DNA from: Hysterangium stoloniferum
Lineage: Eukaryota > Basidiomycota > Agaricomycetes > Hysterangiales > Hysterangiaceae
Assembly (NCBI GenBank): GCA_015178975.1
Contig: WHVD01000079.1
Span: 1-64,000, forward strand
DNA length: 64,000 bases
Direction of reading: 5' to 3'
Each line of letters opens with the position of its first letter. The stretch's first letter is position 1. This document shows positions 55,101-64,000 of this stretch, piece after piece. Position numbers and translations under genes: made by a program. The notes under the pieces are model-generated. The model was given only the letters and a program-made list of their open reading frames with translations. It did not search any database and was not told where the DNA came from.

Positions 55101-55724
55101 TGTTAAGGGTGCATACACAGAGGGTTTCCAGAGAAACCCGCAGGAAATCTGGTAGGACTTGGCTTCAGCTTATAGACTGTGCCCTCGCGAGATTGTGTTG
55201 TCCAATTTCAAACGGGCAGATGGGAATCCCAGGGAGTCTGGGTGGAGTTCGTGGGTTGAGAGGTTGTGGGTTGAGAGGTCATGGGTTGAGAGGTTGTGGG
55301 TTGAGAGATTGGGGAGTCGAGATAGGTAAGTCAGAGGTTGAGTGATAGATGCATCGGAGCCCGTGGGCTCTGACTAGTGAGAGCGGTGTAATTCAAAGAG
55401 GAGTTTAGAGTGGAAAATATACTAGATTACTGGGGAGAATCTAAGCTGATTTTCTGACTAGATTGTATATACAACATCTGCCAGACTATATAGACTGTGG
55501 AATGAATAACATACCAACTCCAGTAATAATGAAAACTAAACTAGCAAATATAAAATGAGATAAACAAACACCAAACTTGGTGTTAGGAATGGAATGGAGC
55601 AGAGCAGAGTCCACATTGTGACAGGTCATTTAACCATAATGGGAATGGGGCTCAGTTAGAGAGCTGATAGGTTTTCCGAGCAGGGTCTGGTGACTGGTGT
55701 GTGGGACAGGGTCAGAGATAGACA
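55101..55724 (-). repeat. LTR-4 copy (4c), inverted relative to 4b
   Basis: TGTTAAGGGTGCATAC at 55101 begins a minus-oriented LTR-4, aligned with 4a as far as ATAGACA at 55724. A detached LTR-4 end (about 55883-56000, ending GGTCCTAACA) lies inside the next element. Confidence 0.7.
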
Positions 55725-56940
55725 AGATTCAGATTCAAAAAGGAAGTGAAGCTGGGATGCAAGACCAAGGAATTGATGTAAAAGTTCCATTGTGGGGGAT
55801 GAGTGAATGGAGAGCTTAGTGATAGCAGAATGTACATTTTGACTGTCAGTATGAAAGATAACACAATAGCCCCAGAAATGCCATAGACAGGCTTGACATC
55901 TGGGTCCTGGCGGGTTTTCTGGTTTAGCTGTAACTTGATATAGTAAGTCGGATGCATGTAGGATAGGGTCCAGAGCCCAGCAGGTTTTCTGGTCCTAACA
56001 CAGCTCCTGAATAATAATGAGGAATTTGACAAGAAAACCATTGATTTCCAAAGACTCCACTGGGACCCTTTGTACCACTTTGCATCAGTGAAGATGTGGA
56101 GGGTAGGTTGTGAAGGGGAGATGAAATGGATTGTGTTCTAACTGGGGGCATAAGTAGCCCACCAAGTAATGTCCTGACATGCAGGGTGAGTAAGATGACA
56201 GCAAGCAAGAGGGGAAGTAAATGAGTGGAGAAATAAAACAGTGAGCATATAAAGGCTTTGGAGAAAGGGATGATCTGTGAGTAGAATTGAAGGAAATTGG
56301 TTAATTGTTAATTCCTGCAACTTGTGGAGGGTGCAATGTGTCTTGGCCTGTCATCTGATGAGAAGGTTTGACAGATACACCAGTTTACCTGCAGGTAGAT
56401 GCTCCTCCATGGCTATGGAATCAAGTTTGATGCCTGAGTATTCTAGGCATGTTGATGGTCCCTCAGTCTTATATTCTTGAACATGAAGGCCAAGGCCATT
56501 TTCTAAGCTGTGGGTCCATCTGAGGGCTGAATGGATAAGAGGAAGTGGGGTATGGGGTTTGAAAATCTTCAAGAAGTCATCCAAATAATGCCAAATGAAT
56601 GTGGGAAGATGGCATTGCAAGATCCAGTGGAGGCCCTCAGAGAATATGTTGAAGATATATGGGGTGGAACACAGACCATGCATAAGGAATAGCTCAGAAT
56701 GAAAGTTCTCCACCAATGGAAACCCAGGAGTGGTCAATCAACTGGCTGGATGGGAATGTGAGGCCTGTGGCCTGTTCAAGATCCAATTTGAGCATGATTG
56801 ATCCAGGGCCAGACTCAATGAGATCAGTGATGGCAGTCTGAAACATATCATACTTTATATGTGCTTCAGAATCTGATATACCATCATTGACTGCGGAGCC
56901 ACAAGGCCAAGAGAGATGGTGGATCCATCAAAGTTTAGTG
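55725..56940 (-). pseudogene. DIRS-like reverse transcriptase-RNase H
   Basis: Minus strand: SWPCGSAVNDGISDSEAHIK, IESGPGSIMLKLDLEQA (about 56930-56780), then GLCSTPYIFNIFSEGLHWIL and WHYLDDFLKIF (YLDD; 56690-56550), CLEYSGIKLDSIAMEEHLPA, ADITWWATYAPS-type tail, LHIFTDAKWYKGSQW (RNase H, about 56110-56060), and after an LTR-4 shred (55883-56000) a VIFHTDSQNVHSAI segment (55880-55800). This RT type, with VNDGI and APYLFNLF-like motifs, is the one carried by DIRS-like elements of mushrooms; I infer the class from it. Frames are broken repeatedly. Confidence 0.65.
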
Positions 56941-58558
56941 GAATGCTTTTGTGTAGCAACACCAAGTGGTGAAGTATGGAAATGAGGTAAAGGGGGATAG
57001 AAATGGACCTCAGAGTTGCCCACACTTGAGCTGAATGTCAATATCAGAAGCAATTGCATTGGGGAAGGAGGAAGTAGTAGGAAGATTAGGACATGATTGG
57101 CTACATGTCCTGTGACCTCCACAGCCAATGTCACAACCATGGCCAATGATATGCAACAGGGTGGCTACAAACTGTCAATCCAGATAATCTGCCAAGAAAA
57201 AGGCCCATGCATCTTGGTTGAGGGTAGAAGATACATGGGGCAGTGTGGAGGAGTCACCTGGACATACATTGATATGGGATCAGAGTTGGGGCACGGCAGG
57301 GGACTCCCTTGAAGAGGGAAGAGATGTCTGGGGAAGTAGGAAGTTGCCATCAGCAGGCAATGGTAGTGCAGGGGTCCAAGATGGTTGCAGTTTTGACTCA
57401 ATGGAGAGGAGCAGTGGCTCAGTGCTGCAAGGCAACATGAATGATGTGCAAACTTCAGGGGACAGGAAAGAACTGTCAGCAGATAGACAAGAGTTATTGG
57501 TAGGTAGTTGGGATGAATGAGAGCCATCCTGGGAAATTTCCGAAAGACATCCTCCAATGCAAAGCCAAGTTCAAGAGGGTCAGTGATAGTAAGGGGTGCT
57601 GTGGATGAGTGAGAGCCATCCTGGGAGGGAAATACATCCTCCAATGCAAAGCTGAGAGGTGGGTCAGCAATAGTAAGGGGTGCAATGGACTTGTCACAGA
57701 GGAGCAGACTTGGGGGTTGTCCAAGCTCAGCACCAAGTAAGTGGGTGTGGTGGCATGTGATTTTGACATGGTGTGAACACTGGTGCACACCAGCATAAAA
57801 TTGGGTGAAGGTGAGTGGGGACTGATCACTAGCCAGGGTGGGCATGCCTTCACCCACTCCAGATCTTTCACCTTGACTATGTCACCACACTGCTCCAATT
57901 CACTTGATTTTGCAGGGGATGCCAATGTACATGTGGATGGCTTTGCACTGGATGTCTTTGCACACAAAGAATGGTCAGTGTTGCTGCAAACAGACAAAAG
58001 TATCACTCACCTCTACCAACCCTGTTACTTCACCCAAATTTTCCATCTTCTCCTGCTCCAAATTTCTTGCCTTGATTACATCACTACACTACTCTGGGGG
58101 CACTGACATACATATGGATGGCTTTGCATGTAAGTGTCACTGCAAACAGATGGTTGTACCACTTACCTCAAGCTCCTCTGCCAACCCTGTTATATCACCC
58201 AAAGGCTCCACTACTGTCCCCTCACACTGTGAATCCAACCATGACTAACAGCACACAATGTCCTTTGCAACCAAAGTATAGTATAATGGTGAGGGTAGGG
58301 GAGGAATCTTCATGATACCACATGGTTCTGCCATTTTTGTAGCAATCTGGAACAACTTGAGCACTCTTAGCCTTTCTCATCACACCTTTCCAACCACTCT
58401 TTCAATTCCTCCTCCAACTCAGGCTTTAGATTAGGCTGGCACTTGGCCTTATCTAAGGCTTTCATCACTCCCAAAGTGCACAACAAGGCATGATCATCAA
58501 GTGCAGCACTGTTGGTTGCCATTAGTTGAAATGGGGCACTCATGGTGGCCAGGCCCAA
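56941..58558 (-). pseudogene. DIRS-like upstream ORF region, decayed
   Basis: From 58558 the frame MGLATMSAPFQLMATNSAAL opens and contains a charged helical stretch (LEEELKEWLERCDEKG). Further down (58006-57165) low-complexity Pro/Ser/His-rich frames occur with a repeated unit APLTI[AT]DP...FALEDVF (57517-57690). No catalytic domain. Its position upstream of the RT suggests a Gag-like ORF. There is also a ~190-bp direct duplication (about 57918-57990 and 58106-58160, sharing GTGGATGGCTTTGCA-type words). Confidence 0.45.
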
Positions 58559-58692
58559 AAGCCTTATTTACTGTATGGACTAGGTTGACCATCCACAGAC
58601 CACCTATGTTGTGCATGAGGATTTTTCCTTTACGTTTTTAGGTAATTTTAAAAGCCAAGCTTTGGTGCAATTCTATTCTGTAACCACAATAG

Positions 58693-59427
58693 TGTTATGA
58701 CCGTGTCGCAACCCAACGGTCCCCGAGGTTATTGCCACCTATCAACGATTCAAGTCATCACTCAAGTCCTCGCATTGGAAACCATTGGTTTCCCGTATGC
58801 TTTCACAGTGATCAAACTCTGTTTACACCCCCGTCAAAATATACTCATACTATCTGGTTAAACTCTGATACGTCCCTTTCCATTATGATGATCTGTTCTA
58901 CTCTATGTTTCACACATGTCTAAAAATACTTGTAACTCTCAGACTCTTTCCTTTTCTCGTAATCCCACTCTCAGTTAATGTACGGCCTCCGAACTAATCG
59001 GAACCTTCCCATTCCTAGTCAAGCTTATTTGTCAATACTGCTTTCCACTCTTCTCCTAGTTAGTGTTTTTTAGATGCCTGATATTTGTATATGAACCCAC
59101 TGTAGTTGTAGTTACTAGGCAATCAGAATATCAACTCAGAATACCCTCTTACAACTATAGAAATCTCATACTAAGTATTCCACTTTCCACCTTCGTGTGC
59201 GCTCGCCCCCCTCTCGGTCCCCGACCCCTTGGCCTGACACTCGACTTATCCCTCGAGTCCAATCGGTAGTTTCACCAAGAGGTATTTGTTAGGACTAGGC
59301 TTTGCCTGCCCGAAATTTAAGGACACCTGACAGATAACTGCGAGGGCACAGCATGCAAGCTGAAGCCAAGTCCTTCCGATCAGTCCCCGTCGGTCCACTG
59401 ACATTAGTCAGTTTTCAGTTCTTAACA
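58693..59427 (+). repeat. 5' LTR of E7, 735 bp
   Basis: TGTTATGACCG to TTCTTAACA. Contains TATATG at 59088-59093 and AATCAGAATAT at 59121-59131. Confidence 0.92.
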
Positions 59428-59429
59428 GT

Positions 59430-59440
59430 ATATTCTGATT
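59430..59440 (+). promoter_or_regulatory. E7 primer-binding site, self-priming type
   Basis: ATATTCTGATT, two bases after the LTR, is the exact 11-nt complement of AATCAGAATAT at 59121-59131 in the LTR of the same element. It does not begin with TGG. Confidence 0.65.
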
Positions 59441-59464
59441 TCACACTCGCACTTTCCGTTAATC

Positions 59465-60772
59465 ATACCTCCAAGAAAAAAATATACCAAGCCAAGTGGC
59501 AAAGCAGAATCTTCCACTCTCAAGCCTCCTTTCCTGTATACAGCCCGAGCTACTCAGAGAACCCCACAACCAGGAACCTCCAAAGAATCCCACTTTGTGG
59601 AAATTACCGGTGATGCTGAAGAAGTCACTGAAGCAACTGACCCCAAAGCACCTGAAGAGGATAACAATCAATCAGCTCTGGAACCCGAACCTGAGGATGG
59701 CAACCAACCCATACCTCAGGCCAGTGGTTCTAAGAAGTCCACGAAACAAAAACCGGATTTTGATCCTGACAAGACATGGGAATTGTTCTCAGATACCCTA
59801 GGATCCCTTAACGAATTCCTTAAAAGCAATACCAAGGAAAAAGAACCTGGGCAAACCTGAGTCAACAAACCCGAACCATTTACTGGCTCAAACCCGAAGA
59901 AATTGCTGACATTTCTTATGCAATGTCGATTCAACTTTTGGGACTGCCCGGCTGCGTTCGCAATGGATGACCGAAAGGTAAATTTTGCACTCTCATACCT
60001 TAAGGACTCTGCAGCAGCCTGGTTTGAACCCACATTCTCTGGCCTCACCTCTGAAGATCCTGATTGGCTTCGCGATTGGGATGCCTTTGTTGAGGAACTC
60101 AAAACAAACTTTGGTCCCTACGACCAAACCGGCAATGCCGAAACCGCACTTTCTAATCTCAAAATGAAAGACACCCAGCGCATCACTGATTACATTGTCC
60201 AGTTCAACAACCTCGCCGCGCGTTGTGACTGGGGCAATTCGGCCCTCCATTACCAGTTTTACTCCGGCCTCCCATCTCGCCTCAAAGATGAAGTTTCCAA
60301 AGGAGAGACCAGCAAACCGAAGACTCTCCCCCTCATGTGTCTAAAGGCCCAAAATGCAGATGCCCGATACTGGAAACAATGTTTGGAAATTAGTCGCAAA
60401 AACCCATCGGACAAAAAATCATTGGACAATAAGAATGCTAACAAGTCTGGTAATCAAAACACCAACAATAGCAGCAATTTAAACTCTGATAAGAAGTCCG
60501 AAAACAAGGGTTCTAATGAGAAGAAAGGCAAAGGCAAACAGTCAAATAAGTCTCAAGATAAAGACAAACCTAACTTAACTGGCAAACTCGGCTCTGACAG
60601 CAAGCTCCTACCACAGGAAAAGCAATGCCAAATGGACAACAACCTTTGTTTGCTGTGTGCAGATCCCGGACACCGAGTCACCACATGCCTGAAGGCCACA
60701 AAACCTCGATTGGCCAATATGGCCATGACCTCACAACCGGCTAAGCCGGCTGCTGAGTCAAAAAAAGATTAA
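59465..60772 (+). pseudogene. E7 gag with CCHC knuckle
   Basis: The start codon has become ATA (E2 keeps ATG at this place), so no initiator remains. Acidic N-part (59597-59860), then after a TGA at about 59858 the capsid (59903-60772) with FLMQCRFNFWDCPAAFAMDD, YLKDSAAAWFEPTFSG and DWDAFVEELKTNFGPYDQ, a Lys/Asn/Ser-rich nucleocapsid and the knuckle CLLCADPGHRVTTC (60640-60690). Encodes the particle protein. One stop and the lost ATG disable it. Confidence 0.88.
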
Positions 60773-60774
60773 GC

Positions 60775-62108
60775 AACTCTCTGGATTCTGTGTGGTTGGA
60801 GAGTTGCGTTGAATCTCCCCGCACACCAGAAAATTGTCATCTTAACGCATCCACCCTGTATGATCCTAATTCCTTGTTTATAAATCTTACTTCGGAACCA
60901 CTTGGAAATCTCACCTTTTGAGCGCTCATAGATTCAGGTTCAACCCATTGTTTTATAGATACGAGTTTTTCCTGAAAAAATCAGTTAAAAGCCTATGCAA
61001 TAGATCCGATTCCACTCCAACTCTTTGATGGTACCTCAAACTCCGTAATCTCGCAAGCCTGTGAACTCCGACTTTGGTTCCCATGTGGAACCTTTCAGAC
61101 AGTTACATTTTTTGTAACACAGTTGGACCCGAGCTGCTCCATGGCTCTAGGACATAACTGGCTCACCTGCTACAATCCATTGATTGATTGGTATTGGGCC
61201 GTATCCATTTCCAAACCCCATCAGCACCCGATACAACTGGTCCGTTTCTGCCTGTTTCAGCAAATATGGCCTATATGGCACCTCCGGCCCCTGTGGAAAA
61301 TCCGAGCTCTCTGCCGCCTGTCTCTCTAATAAACACGGCAGCTTTTATGAGAGCCATCAAGTTGGATGGCTCCCGAGCATTTACAGTCAATCTTAAAGTT
61401 GACAAAGTCACCGGTCGCTTTGCATCCCCGGTGACCGAACCAATTGCAGATTTGGAAGGTGTTCCCAAAAAGTACCATGAATTTGCAGATGTCTTCAGTA
61501 AACAAAAAGCTGATCGACTTGCCCCTCATAGGCCTTATGATCTGAAAATTGATATTGAAGATGGTTCACATCCACCCCTAGGCCCAGTTTATCCTCTCTC
61601 GCAGTCCGAGTTATCGGCTATTCGAGATTTCTTGGATGAACATTTGGCTATAGGTTTTATCCGACCCTCAAAGTCTCCTTATGGAGCCCCTGTCCTGTTC
61701 ATTCAGAAAAAAGACAGTTCCCTTCAGCTTTGCATTGACTTTCGAGGATTAAATGCGATCACTCGAAAAGATAAGTACCCATTACCACTAATCTCCAATT
61801 TACTCGATGCCCCTCAGAAGGCCCGAATCTATACAAAGATAGACCTCAAGCATGCCTATCATTTGGTTCGAATCGCCGAAGGCGACGAATGGAAAACGGC
61901 TTTTCGCACTCGCTATGGCTCCTTCAAATGGTTAGTGATGCCCTTTGGCCTCACCAATGCTCCGTCGGTCTTTCAATGTTTTATCAACAAAGTCTTTTCT
62001 GACCTCCTCAATATCTTCATCATTGTGTACTTAGACGACATTCTCATATTTTCCGAAGACCCTACACTTCATGATGAACATGTTTGTGAAATTCTCCGAA
62101 GACTCTGA
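60775..62108 (+). pseudogene. E7 protease and RT, N-terminal part
   Basis: Protease motif LIDSGSTHCFID (about 60925-60960) with two nearby stops and [16 protein letters not shown] further on. The RT (61188-62108) is open for 306 codons: [51 protein letters not shown] and [15 protein letters not shown] (YLDD). It stops at TGA 62106-62108, where E2 reads CGA (Arg). Confidence 0.88.
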
Positions 62109-63300
62109 AAACATGGTCTTTTTGCGAATGGTAAAAAATGTTCTTTTGATGTTGACACAGTTGAATATTTAGGTTTCATGATGGAACCTGACGGTCTCCG
62201 CATGGACGACTCTAAAATTCAAGTCATTCAAGATTGGCCAGAACCCCGAAAGGTTAAGGATATTCAGTCCTTTTTAGGCTTTGCCAATTTTTATCGTCAT
62301 TTCATTCACAACTACTCAAAAATTACCGTTCCGCTCACTCGTCTTACTCGTAAGGACGTCCCATGGGAATTTCTCCAAGGAATGCCGAATGGCATTCCGA
62401 GAATTGAAAAGTGCATTTACATCTGCTCCTATTTTGTTGCACTGGAAGCCCGACATTCAACTCATTGTGGAAACTGATGCCTCGGATTATGCACTCGCTG
62501 TGATATTGTCCATTATGGACACCAATGGTGAAGTACACCCAGTAGCCTTTTTGTCTCGCACATTTTTGGCACCTGAACTCAATTATGATGTTCACGATAA
62601 AGAACTACTTGAAATCTTTGAAGCTTTCAAAACATGGCGACATTATTTGGAAGGATCGGCTCACCCGATAGATGTTATTACTGACCACAAAAATTTAGTT
62701 TACTTTTCAACCACAAAACTGCTCACCCATCGGCAAGCCCGATGGTCCGAATTTCTCTCCACTTTCAATATGGTAATCCGTTTCCGTCCCAGCCACCTTG
62801 GTGGGAAACCCAACACTATGACTAGACGATGGGACGTCTATCCTAAAGAGGGGAGTAGCGACTATGCCACAGTTAATCTGCATAATTTCAAGCCTATGTT
62901 TTCATCGGAACAACTGTCTGCATCTATCCGAACCACTTACCTCATTCATCCAGTCTTGCGAAGTGTTATTCTTATGGATACCAAGAAATTACATCAAGAT
63001 ATATTATCAGCAATTCCATCAGACCCAGTCACCAAAGCACACCTCGATAACCCATCCGACACCGATCAACCCCGATGGTCACTAGACTCACAAGTTTTCA
63101 TTAGACTTGACAACCGCATCTATGTACTGGATTCTGATACCCTTTGGCTGCGAATCCTACAACATAAGCACGATCACCTGATCTCAGGACATTTCAGCCT
63201 CAATAAGACTCTTTCACTCATTAGAAGAGAATATACATGGCCCGGCATCTGAGATTTTGTTAACCACTATTGTAAATCTTGTACTACGTGTTTACGCTCT
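62109..63300 (+). pseudogene. E7 RT end, RNase H and integrase zinc finger
   Basis: RT thumb (FLGFANFYRHFIHNYSK), then after a frameshift near 62380 the RNase H with ETDASDYALAVILSI, FEAFKTWRHYLEG and VITDHKNLVYFSTT, then the integrase zinc-binding region HKHDHLISGHFSLNKT with the two Cys at about 63270-63285 (CKSCTTC). A TGA interrupts at 63250. Confidence 0.85.
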
Positions 63301-63971
63301 AAATCACAGTGATGCAAACCATATGGCTTACTCAAACAATTACTGATACCGGAAAAACCCTGGAACTCAATTTCTATGGATTTCATCGAGCACCTACTGG
63401 CATCCGAAGGTCATACAGCAATCCTAGTTGTTGTGGATCAGCTCACAAAGCAAAGTATTTTCATTCCAACATATGACACAATAACATCTGTACAGTTAGC
63501 CGAATTATTCGTCACCCACATATTTTCCAAGCACGGTGTTCCATCGCATGTCACATCTGATCGCCGATCCGAGTTTGTCTCCCACGTTTTAGGTCACTCA
63601 GAAAAGCACTAGACATGAAGTTACATTTCACATCAGGCTATCACCCGGAAGGTGACAGCCAAACCAAACGCATGAATCAAACTTTGGAACAGTACATTCG
63701 TGTCTATTGTAACTATCAACAAGATGATTGGAAGTCACTACTACTGCTAGCCGAATTTGCATATAACAACACACCAAATGCCACTACTGGTATTTTGCCT
63801 TTCTTCGCAAACAAAGGCTACAACCCCAATATCGCAATCCACCTGGAACGTGATCTCACATCCACCTGTGCTCAAGACTTTGTTACAAACCTTGACGAGC
63901 TACATCAAGAACTTCATAAAACTATCACAATGGCCCAAGAACAATACCAATGGTCCGCAGATAAGAATTGA
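63301..63971 (+). pseudogene. E7 integrase core, catalytic Glu replaced by Lys
   Basis: MDFIEHLLASEGHTAILVVV has the first catalytic Asp; HVTSDRRSEFVSHV has the second (with the usual DRG changed to DRR). A frameshift near 63610 joins it to FTSGYHPEGDSQTKRMNQTL, where the third catalytic residue, normally Glu in GQTE, is Lys. LLLLAEFAYNNTPNATTG follows. Three departures make this integrase inactive. Confidence 0.87.
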
Positions 63972-64000
63972 CTTCCACCCCCTGATCTCAAGATCAGAGA

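Larger units (their letters stand above)
58693..64000 (+). mobile_element. Chromodomain-type Ty3/gypsy retrotransposon E7 (LTR family 2), 3' end beyond window
   Basis: Plus strand: 5' LTR 58693-59427, PBS, gag, protease, RT, RNase H and integrase core running to the window end. Close homologue of E2 but without nested LTRs. The 5' flank is AATAG (58688-58692). The 130 bases before it (58559-58692) hold nothing recognisable. Any chromodomain would lie beyond 64000. Confidence 0.92.

Overview
This window looks like repeat-rich chromosomal DNA from a filamentous basidiomycete, most likely an Agaricomycete. The reasons are short introns (47-70 nt) with GTNNGT donors and CTRAY branch sites, protein families typical of mushroom-forming fungi (alpha-kinase-domain proteins with N-terminal CxxC pairs, a small kinase-like protein, SWIM-type Mutator transposase, an integrase-core-like family), and many chromodomain Ty3/gypsy elements. 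No bacterial, plasmid, CRISPR or rRNA feature was seen. The organism call rests on recognised families, not on a database search.

Layout. 1-6623: minus-strand Ty3/gypsy element E1 (3' end outside the window) with its 5' LTR, abutting a broken Cys-rich gene fragment (6624-7008). 7112-14545: minus-strand chromodomain gypsy E2, with one solo LTR in its gag and two more nested in its own 5' LTR. 14864-16465: a decayed Tc1 element. 17435-18266: a small TIR element. 18267-22080: remnants of LTR family 4 and a Ty1/copia gag carrying a solo LTR. 22345-24895: an 11-exon alpha-kinase gene with a damaged 5' part. 24972-26415: a decayed integrase-core-like gene. 26776-34118: more LTRs, a copia tail and gypsy E3. 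34185-38399: GAPDH and HIRA-like pseudogene fragments, gag and DIRS-like fragments. 38400-40052: a gypsy gag with a triple-nested LTR block. 40094-43433: a Mutator-like element with 20-bp TIRs. 43443-46814: a gene island with two intact-looking genes (a two-exon 56-codon gene and a four-exon kinase-like gene). 46815-51949: 5'-truncated chromodomain gypsy E6. 51969-56000: LTR-4 copies, two of them inverted against each other. 55725-58558: DIRS-like RT/RNase H remnants. 58693-64000: plus-strand E7, the same family as E2.

The genes do not form a pathway. The window is a layered transposon graveyard whose insertion order can be read from target-site duplications (TSDs). The best leads are: (1) LTR families 2 and 5 have an 11-nt primer-binding site complementary to a segment of their own LTR, 33 nt downstream of a TATA-like box, and the two halves differ together between families, as expected for Tf1/sushi-type self-priming; (2) the F1 LTRs of E1/E3 are built as a chain of short hairpins whose arms change together between subfamilies; (3) Arg CGA to TGA decay recurs across unrelated elements, pointing to CpG-directed mutation.
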